From positions 930,001 through 994,000 of the forward strand of contig NZ_CP041030.1 in assembly GCF_012224145.1 (NCBI RefSeq): a DNA stretch of 64,000 nucleotides. The letters are read 5' to 3'. Position numbers and translations under genes: made by a program. The notes below the pieces were generated by a model. It was not told the DNA's origin and ran no database searches. It worked only from the letters and a program-made list of their open reading frames with translations. The stretch comes from Francisella sp. LA112445. GTDB taxonomy: Bacteria > Pseudomonadota > Gammaproteobacteria > Francisellales > Francisellaceae. Shown piece after piece: positions 45,523 through 56,082 of the stretch; position 1 is the stretch's first letter, and every line of letters starts with the position of its first letter.

Positions 45523-46389
45523 ATGAAAATTAGAAAAGTAGTTTTTCCTGTTGCGGGTTGGGGCACGAGGTTTTTACCTGCAACAAAATCATGTCCTAAA
45601 GAAATGTTAACAGTAGTTGACAAGCCTTTAATTCAATATGCTGTTGAAGAAGCTATAGAGGCAGGTTGTAAGGAAATAATATTTGTTACAAGCTCTAATA
45701 AAAAATCTTTAGAAGATCACTTTGATAGAAACTTTGAGTTAGAATATTCACTGGAGAAAAAACAGAAGTATGAACTACTGAATATGGTTAGAAATATTAT
45801 TCCTAAAGATGTCAGTTTTTTCTTTGTGCGTCAACCAGAAGCATTAGGTTTAGGCCATGCAGTATTGTGTGCTAAACCATTGGTTGGGATTGAGGATTTT
45901 GCAGTTATCTTGCCTGATGATCTTATTTATAATCATGATTGTGGGACAGGGGTTTTAAAACAGATGGTTCAGTCTGTCGAAGGTAGTGATATTAGGGGGT
46001 GTATAGCAACTCAGCAAGTCAAAAAAGATGAAACTGGCTCATATGGAATAGTTGCGAAAGATAAGGAAAATATTATTAAAGGTATTGTTGAAAAGCCATC
46101 CCCAGAAAAAGCACCTTCAACGAATGCTGTTGTTGGTAGATACTTATTACCCAATAAAATTTTTAGATGTCTTGAAACAACATCTGAAGGAGCTGGTGGT
46201 GAAATTCAACTTACTGATGCTATAGCTAAGCTTATAGAGCAGGAAGAGAAAATACTTTCTTATGAATTCAAAGGAACTCGCTATGATTGTGGCAGTAAGT
46301 TAGGCTTTTTAATTGCTAATTATGAGATAGCTTTACAGCACGAAGAGTTAGGAGAAAAATTCAAGAGTTACCTTAAAAATAAACAGTAA
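45523..46389 (+). CDS. galU: UTP--glucose-1-phosphate uridylyltransferase
   Basis: 288 residues with the nucleotidyltransferase start VVFPVAGWGTRFLPATKSCPKEML, the D-D motif region VILPDDLI, and VEKPSPEKAPSTNAVVGRY. Makes UDP-glucose for surface polysaccharide. It starts 21 bp downstream of the CDF gene. The third residue of G-x-G reads G-W-G, which is seen in other GalU proteins. Confidence 0.95.
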   Translation: MKIRKVVFPVAGWGTRFLPATKSCPKEMLTVVDKPLIQYAVEEAIEAGCKEIIFVTSSNKKSLEDHFDRNFELEYSLEKKQKYELLNMVRNIIPKDVSFFFVRQPEALGLGHAVLCAKPLVGIEDFAVILPDDLIYNHDCGTGVLKQMVQSVEGSDIRGCIATQQVKKDETGSYGIVAKDKENIIKGIVEKPSPEKAPSTNAVVGRYLLPNKIFRCLETTSEGAGGEIQLTDAIAKLIEQEEKILSYEFKGTRYDCGSKLGFLIANYEIALQHEELGEKFKSYLKNKQ

Positions 46390-46480
46390 ATTTATTAGTA
46401 TTCTGTTATATCTTATTCTTACAATTTTTCTTAAATATGCTAATATGAAACTTAAGGTTAAATTTATTTAATAGTAAGTA

Positions 46481-48418
46481 ATGTCATATTCAAAATTTCA
46501 GGTATCTCAAGAGTTCATTGATACTTCTCATATTAATAGTGAACTGTATGAGAAACTTTATCAAGAATCTTTAAATAATCCAGAAGAGTTTTGGTCTAAA
46601 CAGGCAAATCGTATACATTGGGATAAACCTTTCACCAAAGCATGTAATAGTAGCTTTGATCCTGTTAGTATTAAGTGGTTTGAAGATGGTCAGTTAAATG
46701 TCTGTTATAACTGTATAGATAGACATCTACCTGAACGTGCTAATCAAGTAGCTTTTATATGGCAAGCTGATAATCCAAAAAAATCAAAAAAAATAACTTA
46801 TCGAGAGCTATATCATAGAGTCTGTGAGATGGCTAATGTCTTAGAAAATAATGGTGTAAAACAAGGGGATGTTGTAACTATCTATATGCCATTAGTACCT
46901 GAATCAATATATGCAATGCTAGCATGCGCTCGTATTGGAGCAACTCATTCTGTTGTATTTGGTGGATTTTCTGCGGAATCATTAAAACAACGTATCATAA
47001 ATGCAAAAAGCGATTTCGTAATTACAGTTGATGAGGCTGTTAGATCTGGCAAGAGAATTCCTATGAAAGCTAGTGTTGATAAGATCATATCAAATATCGA
47101 TTTTGTCAGAAAAGTCCTTGTAGTGCGAAATACTGAAACAGAAAATATATCGTGGAATAAAGATGTTGATATTTGTTACTCTGAAGAATTAAAAAAAGTT
47201 TCAAATGAGCATCAGCCAAAATCTTTTAATGCAGAAACTCCTTTATTTATGCTATATACTTCAGGTTCTACAGGTGCTCCTAAGGGATTAGTGCATACTT
47301 CAGGAGGTTATTTAGTATACGCAAGTATGACTCATAAACTAGTATTTGATCATAAAGATCATGATGTATATTGGTGTACTGCAGATATTGGTTGGATAAC
47401 TGGACATACTTATGTAGTCTATGGCCCACTTGCTAATGGTGCAACTTCAGTCATATTTGAAGGGGTACCTACGTATCCTGATGCTTCAAGACTATGGCAA
47501 GAAGTAGATCAGCATAATGTTAGTATTTTATATACAGCGCCAACTTTAGTTAGATCTTTGTTAAAAGTTGGTGATGATTATCTTAAAACTACTACAAGAA
47601 AATCTTTGCGTATATTAGGATCCGTCGGTGAGCCGATAAATCCAGAAGCATGGCATTGGTTTGTAGAAAAAGCTGGTAATAATCAAGCTCCATTAGTCGA
47701 TACTTGGTGGCAAACCGAAACAGGTGGGCATATGATTACACCTCTTCCAGGAGCACACAAGTTAAAACCTGGTTCTGCCTCAAAACCTTTCTTTGGAGTT
47801 GAAGTTGGTTTGTTCGATACAGAAGGTAATGAAATACATGGAGAAGGTAAAGGAGCTTTATGTATAAAGAGAGCAACTCCAGGAATGGCAAGAACTATTT
47901 TTGGTGATCACGATAGATATTTGCAGACTTATTTTTCTAGTTTTAAAGGAAACTATTTCTCAGGTGATGCTGCTAGAAGAGATAGTGATGGTTACATCTG
48001 GATAGAAGGACGTATGGATGATGTGATAAATGTTTCAGGTCATAGAATGGCTACAGCAGAAATTGAAGCAGCTTTAAATACTCATCCTTCAGTTGCAGAG
48101 AGTGCGGTCGTAGGTATGCCTCATGATATTAAAGGAGAGGCTATATATGTTTACTGCATTCTTAAAGAAAATACAGATGGTAGTCAAAGTACTCTTGATG
48201 AAGTAAGAAAATCTTTAGTCAAATATGTTCGTCAAGAAATTGGACCTGTTGCTACACCAGAGATTATCCAGTTTACTCCAGAGCTGCCAAAAACTCGTTC
48301 AGGTAAGATTATGCGTAGAATCCTAAGAAAAATAGCAGCCAAAGATTTTGAAAATTTCGGAGATACCTCTACACTATTAAACCCAGATATAGTAGAGTAT
48401 CTGAAAAGGAATAGATAA
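46481..48418 (+). CDS. acs: Acetyl-coenzyme A synthetase
   Basis: 645 residues. The AMP-binding motif YTSGSTGAPKGL, the A5 motif DTWWQTETGG, and the acetylatable lysine in PKTRSGKIMRR near the C-terminus are all present. It activates acetate to acetyl-CoA via acetyl-AMP. Full length and normal for the family. A DMT transporter follows after 9 bp, likely co-transcribed. Confidence 0.96.
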   Translation: MSYSKFQVSQEFIDTSHINSELYEKLYQESLNNPEEFWSKQANRIHWDKPFTKACNSSFDPVSIKWFEDGQLNVCYNCIDRHLPERANQVAFIWQADNPKKSKKITYRELYHRVCEMANVLENNGVKQGDVVTIYMPLVPESIYAMLACARIGATHSVVFGGFSAESLKQRIINAKSDFVITVDEAVRSGKRIPMKASVDKIISNIDFVRKVLVVRNTETENISWNKDVDICYSEELKKVSNEHQPKSFNAETPLFMLYTSGSTGAPKGLVHTSGGYLVYASMTHKLVFDHKDHDVYWCTADIGWITGHTYVVYGPLANGATSVIFEGVPTYPDASRLWQEVDQHNVSILYTAPTLVRSLLKVGDDYLKTTTRKSLRILGSVGEPINPEAWHWFVEKAGNNQAPLVDTWWQTETGGHMITPLPGAHKLKPGSASKPFFGVEVGLFDTEGNEIHGEGKGALCIKRATPGMARTIFGDHDRYLQTYFSSFKGNYFSGDAARRDSDGYIWIEGRMDDVINVSGHRMATAEIEAALNTHPSVAESAVVGMPHDIKGEAIYVYCILKENTDGSQSTLDEVRKSLVKYVRQEIGPVATPEIIQFTPELPKTRSGKIMRRILRKIAAKDFENFGDTSTLLNPDIVEYLKRNR

Positions 48419-48427
48419 AAATGAATC

Positions 48428-49345
48428 ATGAAAAATACTTCTTTAGTAAAAGGTTATTTGAAAATAGTTTTAGCTTTAGTTTTTTGGGCTAGCTTATACC
48501 ATATAGCTCCTTTACCACTTAAATATGTTGATATATATTTAGTAGGTTTGATACGTTATGCTTTTGCTTCAATAATATTTATCTTTATCCACTATTATTT
48601 TACAAAGACATTTTTTCCTCGTTTAAATATTAGACAGTGGATGTATGTTATAGCGGTAGGTTTTTTTGGAGTTTTCCTATACAACATTACATTCTTATGG
48701 GCTGAGAAGCTTATATCAGGAAATATAGTAGCCATAATCTATGCATTTACACCATGTCTGATTACCGTATTATCAAGTTATATCTTTAGTATGAAAGTCA
48801 ATCAGCAAGCTAAGGTTGGTATACTTGTTGCACTGCTAGGTACTATTGGAGTAGTTTTGTTCTCTAATGGAGCTGCAGAATGTTTAAATGGCATTGAGAT
48901 AAATTTTGGTGAAGTATTAAGTGTTTTAGCTGTAGTATGTTTTGCGGCTTATGCAATATTAGGAAAATGTTGTGTAAGAGAAGGTATTCATATGATTACT
49001 ATAAATACTTATGCTGCAATTGTAGGCATGATAATGTTTGCAATAGTTAGTTTAGTTAAATCAGATTTTTCTCAGCTTGCTCATACTGATGTTAAATTCT
49101 GGGGGAGTATGCTTTATATAGCTGTGTTTGCGACAGTAACTGCTTATGTCTGGTATCTCGGAGCACTTGAAGAAATAGGTGTTTATAAAACAGCAGTTTT
49201 TCAAAATACATTACCATTCTTAGTTATTTTTATAGGGTTTCTTTTTTATGGAGAAACTATTTCTATTTTATCGCTATTATTTGGTGGCGTGGTATTTTTA
49301 GGTGTTTATATGACAAATGCAGCAGTCAATAAGAAAGCAGTTTAA
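48428..49345 (+). CDS. DMT-superfamily (EamA) transporter
   Basis: 305 residues with ten helices in two EamA repeats; the second repeat ends with the family's glycine-rich region (FGGVVFLGVYMTN). Exports small metabolites or drugs; substrate unknown. The context after acs suggests co-expression but not a link in function. Confidence 0.82.
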   Translation: MKNTSLVKGYLKIVLALVFWASLYHIAPLPLKYVDIYLVGLIRYAFASIIFIFIHYYFTKTFFPRLNIRQWMYVIAVGFFGVFLYNITFLWAEKLISGNIVAIIYAFTPCLITVLSSYIFSMKVNQQAKVGILVALLGTIGVVLFSNGAAECLNGIEINFGEVLSVLAVVCFAAYAILGKCCVREGIHMITINTYAAIVGMIMFAIVSLVKSDFSQLAHTDVKFWGSMLYIAVFATVTAYVWYLGALEEIGVYKTAVFQNTLPFLVIFIGFLFYGETISILSLLFGGVVFLGVYMTNAAVNKKAV

Positions 49346-49350
49346 TCAAT

Positions 49351-50865
49351 TTATATAGTAGAATTTTTATTCAATCGTTCAGACTTCTCTTTTAAGATCA
49401 CACCGATAATCAAACTAAGTATTATAAGGCCAAAGATAAGGTTCATACCTATTTCCATCCATATAGTTTTATAACTATTTAAATATACAGTCTGTTCAAG
49501 TATACCTCGAGTATCTTTAGGAAGTTCTTTTTCTATTTCACCTCTAGTATTTATAACAGAGGTTATACCATTACTTGTTGTAGTTAATACAAACTTTGCA
49601 TTTTCAATAGCCCTTACTTGAGATATTTGTAACTGCTGATCACGTGCTATAGAGTCACCAAACCATGAATCATCACTAATTACAGATATTATTCTAGCTC
49701 CTTGTAATTGATCTCTGACTTGTTCAGGATAGCCAACTTCATAACAAATAAAGTTAGCTAAAGGGTAACCAAAAGCATTCATTATCGGTTGGACTTCATG
49801 ACCTGCATTAAAGTTACTAAGACCAGCACTATCAACATAACCAAAAAACTTAATTGGGAAATATTCACCAAAAGGGACAAGGTGATGTTTGTTATAAATG
49901 CCATGACCTTTACCAATTATAATAGAGCTGTTATAAATTTTAGAAGAGTTCTGTGACTGTTCTATACTTAGGGAGCCAATTAGTAAAGCACTATTGTTTT
50001 TGTTTGCTATTTTAGCGAGGTTGTTAAAGTAAGGACCTAAATATTGTCTGTAGCTTGGGATAGCATTCTCTGAGAATATGATTAAAGCATTTTTATGCTC
50101 TTTTGCAACATTCTCATAATACTTTTCCATTTTCACAAAGTTATCTTGGTCCCATTTAAATCCTTGAATAAAGTCACCTTGTACTAAATCAACCTTCTGA
50201 GGTTGGGTTGTTTTTATAGGAGGTTGATTATGCTCAATAATAAATCCGCAGATATATAAAACACAGATAATAGCTATGCAAGAGATAATCTTTTTAAGGC
50301 TACTTTTATTACAGATATAAAAAGCTATCAAACAAGCAATAAAAGCAACAATATAGCTAACTAGATATACACCACCAATATTTGCAAACCATATTAGAGG
50401 TGATTCAGTTTGAGAATATCCTAATGAAACCCAAGGGAAGCCCCCCCATAAGAGGTTGGCTTTAACAATCTCAAACAAAGTCCAAAGTGCCGGATATATT
50501 ATTATTTTGGTAAAACTATTTGCCTTTCTTGTAAGTATATAGCTAAAAGTCCCAAAGGGAATAATATGCAAAAAACTCAATAAAATAACTAAAGCAACAG
50601 CTGCAGCCAATCCAGCAGCTACAGATTGAGTAAATAGATGAATACTTATATATACCCAAGATATACTAGTACCAAAGAATCCTAATCCAAATAAAACTGA
50701 AGTAAAAAAAGCACTACGAACCTTTTTAGAATCATTTAGTATATAGAAAAAGATAACTAGAGATATTATTGCTAATATATCTATACGAAAGGGAGCAAAT
50801 GCTAAAGTTAGCAGAGCACCACTTAAAACAGTAACTATTGCTTTAAATATATTATTCTTCATCAT
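49351..50865 (-). CDS. lnt: Apolipoprotein N-acyltransferase
   Basis: 504 residues: seven or so N-terminal helices and a periplasmic nitrilase-like domain (about 220-475) with glutamate in IFSENAIPS, lysine in KHHLVPFGEYFP and cysteine in FICYEVGYPE. It adds the third acyl chain to lipoproteins at the inner membrane. The start overlaps the corC stop by 14 bp. Part of the ybeY-corC-lnt group. Confidence 0.94.
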   Translation of the reverse strand: MMKNNIFKAIVTVLSGALLTLAFAPFRIDILAIISLVIFFYILNDSKKVRSAFFTSVLFGLGFFGTSISWVYISIHLFTQSVAAGLAAAVALVILLSFLHIIPFGTFSYILTRKANSFTKIIIYPALWTLFEIVKANLLWGGFPWVSLGYSQTESPLIWFANIGGVYLVSYIVAFIACLIAFYICNKSSLKKIISCIAIICVLYICGFIIEHNQPPIKTTQPQKVDLVQGDFIQGFKWDQDNFVKMEKYYENVAKEHKNALIIFSENAIPSYRQYLGPYFNNLAKIANKNNSALLIGSLSIEQSQNSSKIYNSSIIIGKGHGIYNKHHLVPFGEYFPIKFFGYVDSAGLSNFNAGHEVQPIMNAFGYPLANFICYEVGYPEQVRDQLQGARIISVISDDSWFGDSIARDQQLQISQVRAIENAKFVLTTTSNGITSVINTRGEIEKELPKDTRGILEQTVYLNSYKTIWMEIGMNLIFGLIILSLIIGVILKEKSERLNKNSTI

Positions 50866-51703
50866 TCTTTAATTTTTCGATTAAAACTTTAATAATCTTA
50901 CGGTTATCAGCTTCTTGAATTGTAAATTTTAAACCTTCTAAAATAATGCTATCACCTTTTTGAGGTAAGTACTCTAGAGTCTGGATAATCATACCCGCTA
51001 CAGTGTCATAGTCATTATCATCATCTATTTGTGTATTAAAATACTCATTAAAATCTTCTATTGAAGTTGTAGCATCAATTATAAATTTATTATTAGCTAT
51101 TTTTACAATATTTTCACTTGTTGTATCAAACTCATCCTCGATATCACCAACAATTTCTTCTAAAACATCTTCTATTGTGATTAGGCCAGAAATAGCGCCA
51201 TACTCATCAACTACAATTGCTATGTGGTTTTGACTATTTTTAAAATCTTTTAGCATTGAGTTTAGCTTTTTTGTTTCTGGTATAAATATAGCAGGGCGGA
51301 GGATATTTTTAATATCTTCTGCTTTTAACTCATCATCTGTATTTGACTCAATCTCTTTTTCAAAAATCAGTTTTAATAGATCTTTTGAATGTAATATCCC
51401 TAAAACTTCAGATTTGTCTTCACAATATACGGGTAAACGCGTATGACTAGAGTTTATAGTTTTTGTTAAGATCTCTTTGATAGACATAGCCATATCTACA
51501 GCTACTATTTTAGTATGTGAGATCATAATATCACCAACATCTAAAGATGATATTTCCATTGCGCCAATAAGCATATTTTGTGAAGTTTTATCAATCACTT
51601 CATTATCGGCAGCTCTATTGATAGCATCTATAAGAGCATCTTCACTTTTAATATTAAAAATACTAGATGTAATTTTTTTTATGAAGGGGTTATTCTCTGA
51701 CAT
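50852..51703 (-). CDS. corC: CorC/YbeX, CBS-domain protein
   Basis: 283 residues, soluble. Two CBS domains (about 60-185; VDEYGAISGLITIEDVLEEIVG) and the CorC_HlyC domain (about 200-280), with a short N-terminal region. Linked to magnesium/cobalt efflux and, in E. coli, to ribosome metabolism together with ybeY and phoH. It ends inside lnt and starts 3 bp after ybeY. Confidence 0.93.
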   Translation of the reverse strand: MSENNPFIKKITSSIFNIKSEDALIDAINRAADNEVIDKTSQNMLIGAMEISSLDVGDIMISHTKIVAVDMAMSIKEILTKTINSSHTRLPVYCEDKSEVLGILHSKDLLKLIFEKEIESNTDDELKAEDIKNILRPAIFIPETKKLNSMLKDFKNSQNHIAIVVDEYGAISGLITIEDVLEEIVGDIEDEFDTTSENIVKIANNKFIIDATTSIEDFNEYFNTQIDDDNDYDTVAGMIIQTLEYLPQKGDSIILEGLKFTIQEADNRKIIKVLIEKLKNDEE

Positions 51704-51706
51704 TAA

Positions 51707-52183
51707 TTAGTTCTCTTGTATAATGTATGGATTAGCTATTCCTAGTTTAGCTAGTAATTCTATTTCTAAACTTTCCATTTCTTCAGCTTCTTGATCATCT
51801 AGGTGATCATATCCTAACAGATGAAGCAAACCATGTATAAATATATGTTGCCAATGACTTTCCAAAGTTTTATTTTGATCTTTTGCCTCTTGTTCTAGTA
51901 CCTTAGGAGCAATAACAATATCACCTAAGAAATCATCTACTATATCATTTGGTAAACCCTCTGGTTTTTCAAATTCAAAAGATATTATATTCGTAGGTTT
52001 ATCTTTATTCCGAAACTGTTTATTTATTTGTTGGATTTCATCATTTGAGACAATGCTTACATTTACTTCAGCTTGGGCAATATTATGTTTATCTGCAACA
52101 AGTTTAAAGCATTTGTTTAGTAGATCTTTACCCGGTATGGGGTGTTCATCATCGTTGATTATATTTAGAGTTAAATTATCCAT
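51707..52183 (-). CDS. ybeY: Endoribonuclease YbeY
   Basis: 158 residues. The zinc motif H-x3-H-x5-H is clear in FIHGLLHLLGYDH, preceded by the usual FLGDIVIAP strand. Functions in 16S rRNA 3'-end maturation and ribosome quality control. First gene of the ybeY-corC-lnt part; phoH, normally adjacent, is 775 bp upstream across an inserted segment. Confidence 0.95.
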   Translation of the reverse strand: MDNLTLNIINDDEHPIPGKDLLNKCFKLVADKHNIAQAEVNVSIVSNDEIQQINKQFRNKDKPTNIISFEFEKPEGLPNDIVDDFLGDIVIAPKVLEQEAKDQNKTLESHWQHIFIHGLLHLLGYDHLDDQEAEEMESLEIELLAKLGIANPYIIQEN

Positions 52184-52655
52184 TCCTATATGTTTCTCTT
52201 TATACTTTTATAGTATATGTTTAGTACTTTATATTATTTCTTAGATAAACAAAATGCTTATAGCAAATCTAAGCTCTTCTGATACATTATAATTCAGAAG
52301 CTAAATTATTTCGTTTCGTTAGAATATCATAAACGATAAAAATATCCTATAGGTTCTAATTATTATAGTTATTCTTCAAAAATAAAAATTATTAACAACT
52401 TTAATGAACCTTATATTAGCGTGATATTATTATATGTAGAAGAAAAGAATTTTGGAGATGAGCAAAATAAGCTTTTCTAATCATTACAATGATATTTAAT
52501 TAAATATATTTATTGCTTTTAAGTGTTTTGTCTAGCGATTTAAAACTTATTAGCATCCAATATAATAATTCTACAAGTAATAATAATTAATCAGTATTAA
52601 GACTTTTACATATAGGTCTTAATTAAAAATTTAATAGATGACAAGGAAATATCAA
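52184..52655. other. 472-bp non-coding stretch with two inverted repeats
   Basis: No usable ORF. An inverted repeat (CTTCTGA at 52276-52282, TCAGAAG at 52294-52300) and a second (TTAAGAC at 52597-52603, GTCTTAA at 52616-52622) are visible. The second lies about 20 bp before the ribosome site of the ORFan and could be its operator or a weak leader hairpin. Together with the ORFan it separates ybeY from phoH. Confidence 0.45.
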
Positions 52656-52916
52656 ATGGCTAATTTAGAAAATAAATTAAAAAAATTCTTTAAAGATAGA
52701 AAAGTTTTATATAAAGATTTTTATGGAAATACTTTAGATTATTGGATTAATATCTTTTGTCAAGAGTTCAATATTGAGTATTCAGATGAAATTTTTGACA
52801 AATTTATTGAAGTTAGAAATAAAGTATTTTTAATACAAAACTCAATTGTTCAAGGAGGGTTAGATAATTTTCAACGTATAACTTGTACAATCGACGAACA
52901 TTATTTAAATTCTTAA
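52656..52916 (+). CDS. Hypothetical ORFan protein inside the miaB-phoH-ybeY region
   Basis: 86 residues from the ATG at 52656, with AAGGA 8 nt upstream (an ATG at 52638 lacks this). Charged, rich in lysine, phenylalanine and asparagine, with two cysteines and no membrane helix; no family recognised. It lies on the opposite strand to the operon it interrupts. Intact start, ribosome site and adjacent hairpin suggest it is expressed. Confidence 0.5.
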   Translation: MANLENKLKKFFKDRKVLYKDFYGNTLDYWINIFCQEFNIEYSDEIFDKFIEVRNKVFLIQNSIVQGGLDNFQRITCTIDEHYLNS

Positions 52917-52957
52917 TTTGCTTAGAAAAAACCTCTAGCTATAAAAGCTAAAAATAT

Positions 52958-53929
52958 CTAATCCTTATTCTCATATTTATCATAAGCATTAACAATTTTT
53001 TGAACTATTTGATGGCGGACAATATCTACCGATTTTAGATAGCTAATAGCTATACCATCAATATTATCAAGAATTGATAAAGCATGTCTTAAACCAGAAG
53101 TTACATTTTTAGGTAAATCAACCTGAGTAATATCACCAGTTATAACCGCAGTAGTATTAAAGCCAATCCTTGTTAAAAACATCTTCATTTGCTCTTTTGT
53201 AGTATTTTGGCTTTCATCAAGAACTATAAAAGAGTCATTAATTGTTCTACCACGCATATATGCTAATGGAGCAATCTCTATAGCTTGTTTCTCGATTAAT
53301 TTTGTGACTTTCTCAACACCCATAAAATCAAAAAGAGCATCGTACATAGGGCGTAAATATGGATCAATCTTTTGTGTAAGATCACCAGGTAAAAAGCCTA
53401 GTTTTTCACCAGCTTCAACAGCAGGGCGCACAAGTACAATTCTTCTAACCTCGCCTTTTTCATATGCAGATACCGCACAAGCTATGGCCATATATGTTTT
53501 ACCAGTACCAGCTGGTCCAACACCAAAAGTTACAAAGTTGTTTTTGATATTATCAAGATATACCGCTTGATTGTGTGTACGAGCTTTTAGCTTTTTGCTT
53601 CTAAGCTGTACTTCAGCTTCTTCAAGTTGCTTTTTAGATTTGGCTTGAGGAGTTTTTTCTTTTGCTGTAGCATTTAGAATCGTTGTAATTTGCTCTAAAT
53701 CTAATTCTGTATTGCCAGCTAAAATCTCAGCATAACATGATTTGATAAATCTCTTTGCTTGAGTATTATTTGCACTTGAATCACTTGATATTTCAAACTC
53801 ATCAGCACGATGTTTAATTTCAACACTAAAATAATTTTCGATAGCACGGATATTTTCATCAAGGTTGCCACACAGTTGCATCATAGCATCATAACTGTAT
53901 GGCTCTAAAACAAATTGAGTTTTATTCAT
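52958..53929 (-). CDS. phoH: PhoH-family ATPase (YbeZ)
   Basis: 323 residues. N-terminal KH-like region, then Walker A GPAGTGKT, Walker B SFIVLDESQNTT, and TRIGFNTTAVITGDITQVDLP as in all YbeZ proteins. Partner of YbeY in ribosome maturation. It begins 3 bp after the miaB stop. Confidence 0.94.
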   Translation of the reverse strand: MNKTQFVLEPYSYDAMMQLCGNLDENIRAIENYFSVEIKHRADEFEISSDSSANNTQAKRFIKSCYAEILAGNTELDLEQITTILNATAKEKTPQAKSKKQLEEAEVQLRSKKLKARTHNQAVYLDNIKNNFVTFGVGPAGTGKTYMAIACAVSAYEKGEVRRIVLVRPAVEAGEKLGFLPGDLTQKIDPYLRPMYDALFDFMGVEKVTKLIEKQAIEIAPLAYMRGRTINDSFIVLDESQNTTKEQMKMFLTRIGFNTTAVITGDITQVDLPKNVTSGLRHALSILDNIDGIAISYLKSVDIVRHQIVQKIVNAYDKYENKD

Positions 53930-53932
53930 ATA

Positions 53933-55261
53933 TTAAACAAGCTCTCCTCTTAGAGAATTTGGTAGGCTTTCTGTTATTGTAACCGTAGTAAACTGACCAA
54001 TCAAAGATTTATCACCTTTAAAGTTAACAATTCTATTATTTTCAGTTCTACCAGCTAGAACATCATCATCTTTCTTAGATGTGCCTTCAACAAGAATGCG
54101 TTGTTTTGTCCCAACCATTTGTCTAGAAATGATCTGAGAATTACTATTTAGTAAGTCTTGTAATCTTTTTAGTCTATCTTTTTTCACTTCCATAGGAGTA
54201 TCATCAGGTAGATCAGAAGCTGGAGTACCTGGACGCTTGCTATAAATAAAGCTAAATGACTGGTCAAAGTTAACATCTTTTACTAGATCAAGAAGTTTTT
54301 GAAAGTCTTCTTCTGTCTCGCCAGGGAAACCAACTATAAAATCAGATGATATAGTTATATCTGGGCGAATAGCTCTTAGCTTTCTTATTTTTTGTTTGAA
54401 CTCTAAGATAGTATGGTTTCTTTTCATATTTGTAAGAATTCTATCTGAACCATGCTGTACAGGTAAGTGTAGATGATTTGCCAACTCTGGAACACTACCA
54501 TAAGCATCAATTAGGTTTTGTGAAAACTCAACAGGGTGAGAAGTTGTAAACCTAATTCTCTCAACACCATCAATTTCTGCAATAAAATGTATCAATAACG
54601 CTAGATCAGCTATTTGACCATTTTCCATTGGGCCTAAATAATGGTTTACGTTTTGTCCTAGTAGAGTGATTTCTTTAACACCTTGCTCTGCTAGTATTGC
54701 ACATTCAGCTAATACATCTTCAAATGGTCTGTTTACTTCAGGACCTCTAGTATAAGGAACTACACAGTAAGAACAATATTTATCACATCCTTCCATTATA
54801 GAAACAAATGCTTTAGCACCTTCAGCTTTTGGCTCAGGTAGATAGTCAAACTTCTCAACTTCTGGGAATGATATATCAACTTGAGATTGTTGAGTTTGTT
54901 TCTTCTGTTTGATCATTTCTGGAAGTCTATGGATAGTTTGTGGACCAAAAACTAAATCAACAAAAGGAGCTCTTTTAATGATGTTTTCACCTTCTTGAGA
55001 TGCAACGCAACCACCAACACCTATAACTAGATCTTCTTTAGTTTTTTTAAGATTTTTCCATCTTCCTAACTCATGAAATACTTTTTCTTGAGCTTTTTCT
55101 CTAATAGAACATGTATTGATTAGAATGATATCAGCATCTTTATAATCATCTGTCTTAACCGTATGGAAATGTTCATCTAGAACTTCGTGCATTCTAGCAG
55201 AATCATATTCATTCATTTGACAGCCTAAAGTTTTTATAAAAACCTTTTTTTGTTCTTTCAT
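53933..55261 (-). CDS. miaB: tRNA-2-methylthio-N6-dimethylallyladenosine synthase
   Basis: 442 residues: N-terminal UPF0004 domain with three cysteines ([26 protein letters not shown]), radical-SAM motif [15 protein letters not shown], and a C-terminal TRAM domain. Adds the methylthio group to i6A37 of tRNA. First gene of the miaB-phoH pair. Confidence 0.96.
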   Translation of the reverse strand: MKEQKKVFIKTLGCQMNEYDSARMHEVLDEHFHTVKTDDYKDADIILINTCSIREKAQEKVFHELGRWKNLKKTKEDLVIGVGGCVASQEGENIIKRAPFVDLVFGPQTIHRLPEMIKQKKQTQQSQVDISFPEVEKFDYLPEPKAEGAKAFVSIMEGCDKYCSYCVVPYTRGPEVNRPFEDVLAECAILAEQGVKEITLLGQNVNHYLGPMENGQIADLALLIHFIAEIDGVERIRFTTSHPVEFSQNLIDAYGSVPELANHLHLPVQHGSDRILTNMKRNHTILEFKQKIRKLRAIRPDITISSDFIVGFPGETEEDFQKLLDLVKDVNFDQSFSFIYSKRPGTPASDLPDDTPMEVKKDRLKRLQDLLNSNSQIISRQMVGTKQRILVEGTSKKDDDVLAGRTENNRIVNFKGDKSLIGQFTTVTITESLPNSLRGELV

Positions 55262-55434
55262 TTATTAAAACCTTTAATTTTAGTTGTTTCTCATTTTAAA
55301 TATGAGAGAGTTATTTATAGTAAAATGCGCACAAATTCTACCATAAAAATAAAATAAAAGCACTTTTTGAGGCTAGACTAATCATTACTATTAATGCAAA
55401 ATACTAAAAGTTTTTTATAAAAAATAACTTCATA

Positions 55435-56067
55435 ATGAAGCAAAATCAATTTACTCAAGATGATATTTGGCAATATTGTCTTGATCATACTAGTGATTTA
55501 TCGCTAGATCTTAACCAGTTAGGTCTTCAAACAAAAGAGCAAGTTCATGGTGCTCAAATGCTATCTGAAAAAATAGTGACTAAATTACTTCAGTTCTTTG
55601 TGTTTACAAGTAAAGCCAAAGTATGTGTTGATGTGGGTACATTTACAGGAATGTCAGCTATAGCTATGGCTGGGGTTTCAGCAGATATTGATGTGTATAC
55701 TATTGATAGGCCTAATCAATCAGGCGAGAAGGTAGCAAAAGAGTTTATATCTAAATATCCAAACATAAAGTATCTTGAAGGAAATGCAATAGATATACTT
55801 CCAAGTTTGCCTAATAATATTGATATAGCATTTATTGATGCTGATAAAAAACAAACACAGAGCTACTTTGATATATTGATAAATAAAATGTCTGATAGAG
55901 GCATAATAATAGTTGATGATATTTTATGGCGTGCAGAAGTCTTAGATCCACAGGATAAGCGAGCGAAGGCTCTTGATGAATTTAATAAGTATGTAAGTCA
56001 AAGAGATGATTTAGAAACTTTGGTTTTACCAATCCGTCATGGTATTAATATAATTAGGAAAGTTTAG
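55435..56067 (+). CDS. SAM-dependent O-methyltransferase
   Basis: 210 residues of the caffeoyl-CoA/catechol O-methyltransferase type: motif I VCVDVGTFTGMSAIAMAG, acidic loop DRPN, and metal-site aspartates in IAFIDADKKQTQ and GIIIVDDILWRAEV. Substrate not determinable. Divergent from miaB across 173 bp. The acid phosphatase follows after 15 bp. Confidence 0.9.
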   Translation: MKQNQFTQDDIWQYCLDHTSDLSLDLNQLGLQTKEQVHGAQMLSEKIVTKLLQFFVFTSKAKVCVDVGTFTGMSAIAMAGVSADIDVYTIDRPNQSGEKVAKEFISKYPNIKYLEGNAIDILPSLPNNIDIAFIDADKKQTQSYFDILINKMSDRGIIIVDDILWRAEVLDPQDKRAKALDEFNKYVSQRDDLETLVLPIRHGINIIRKV

Positions 56068-56082
56068 ATTTAGGAGAAATTT

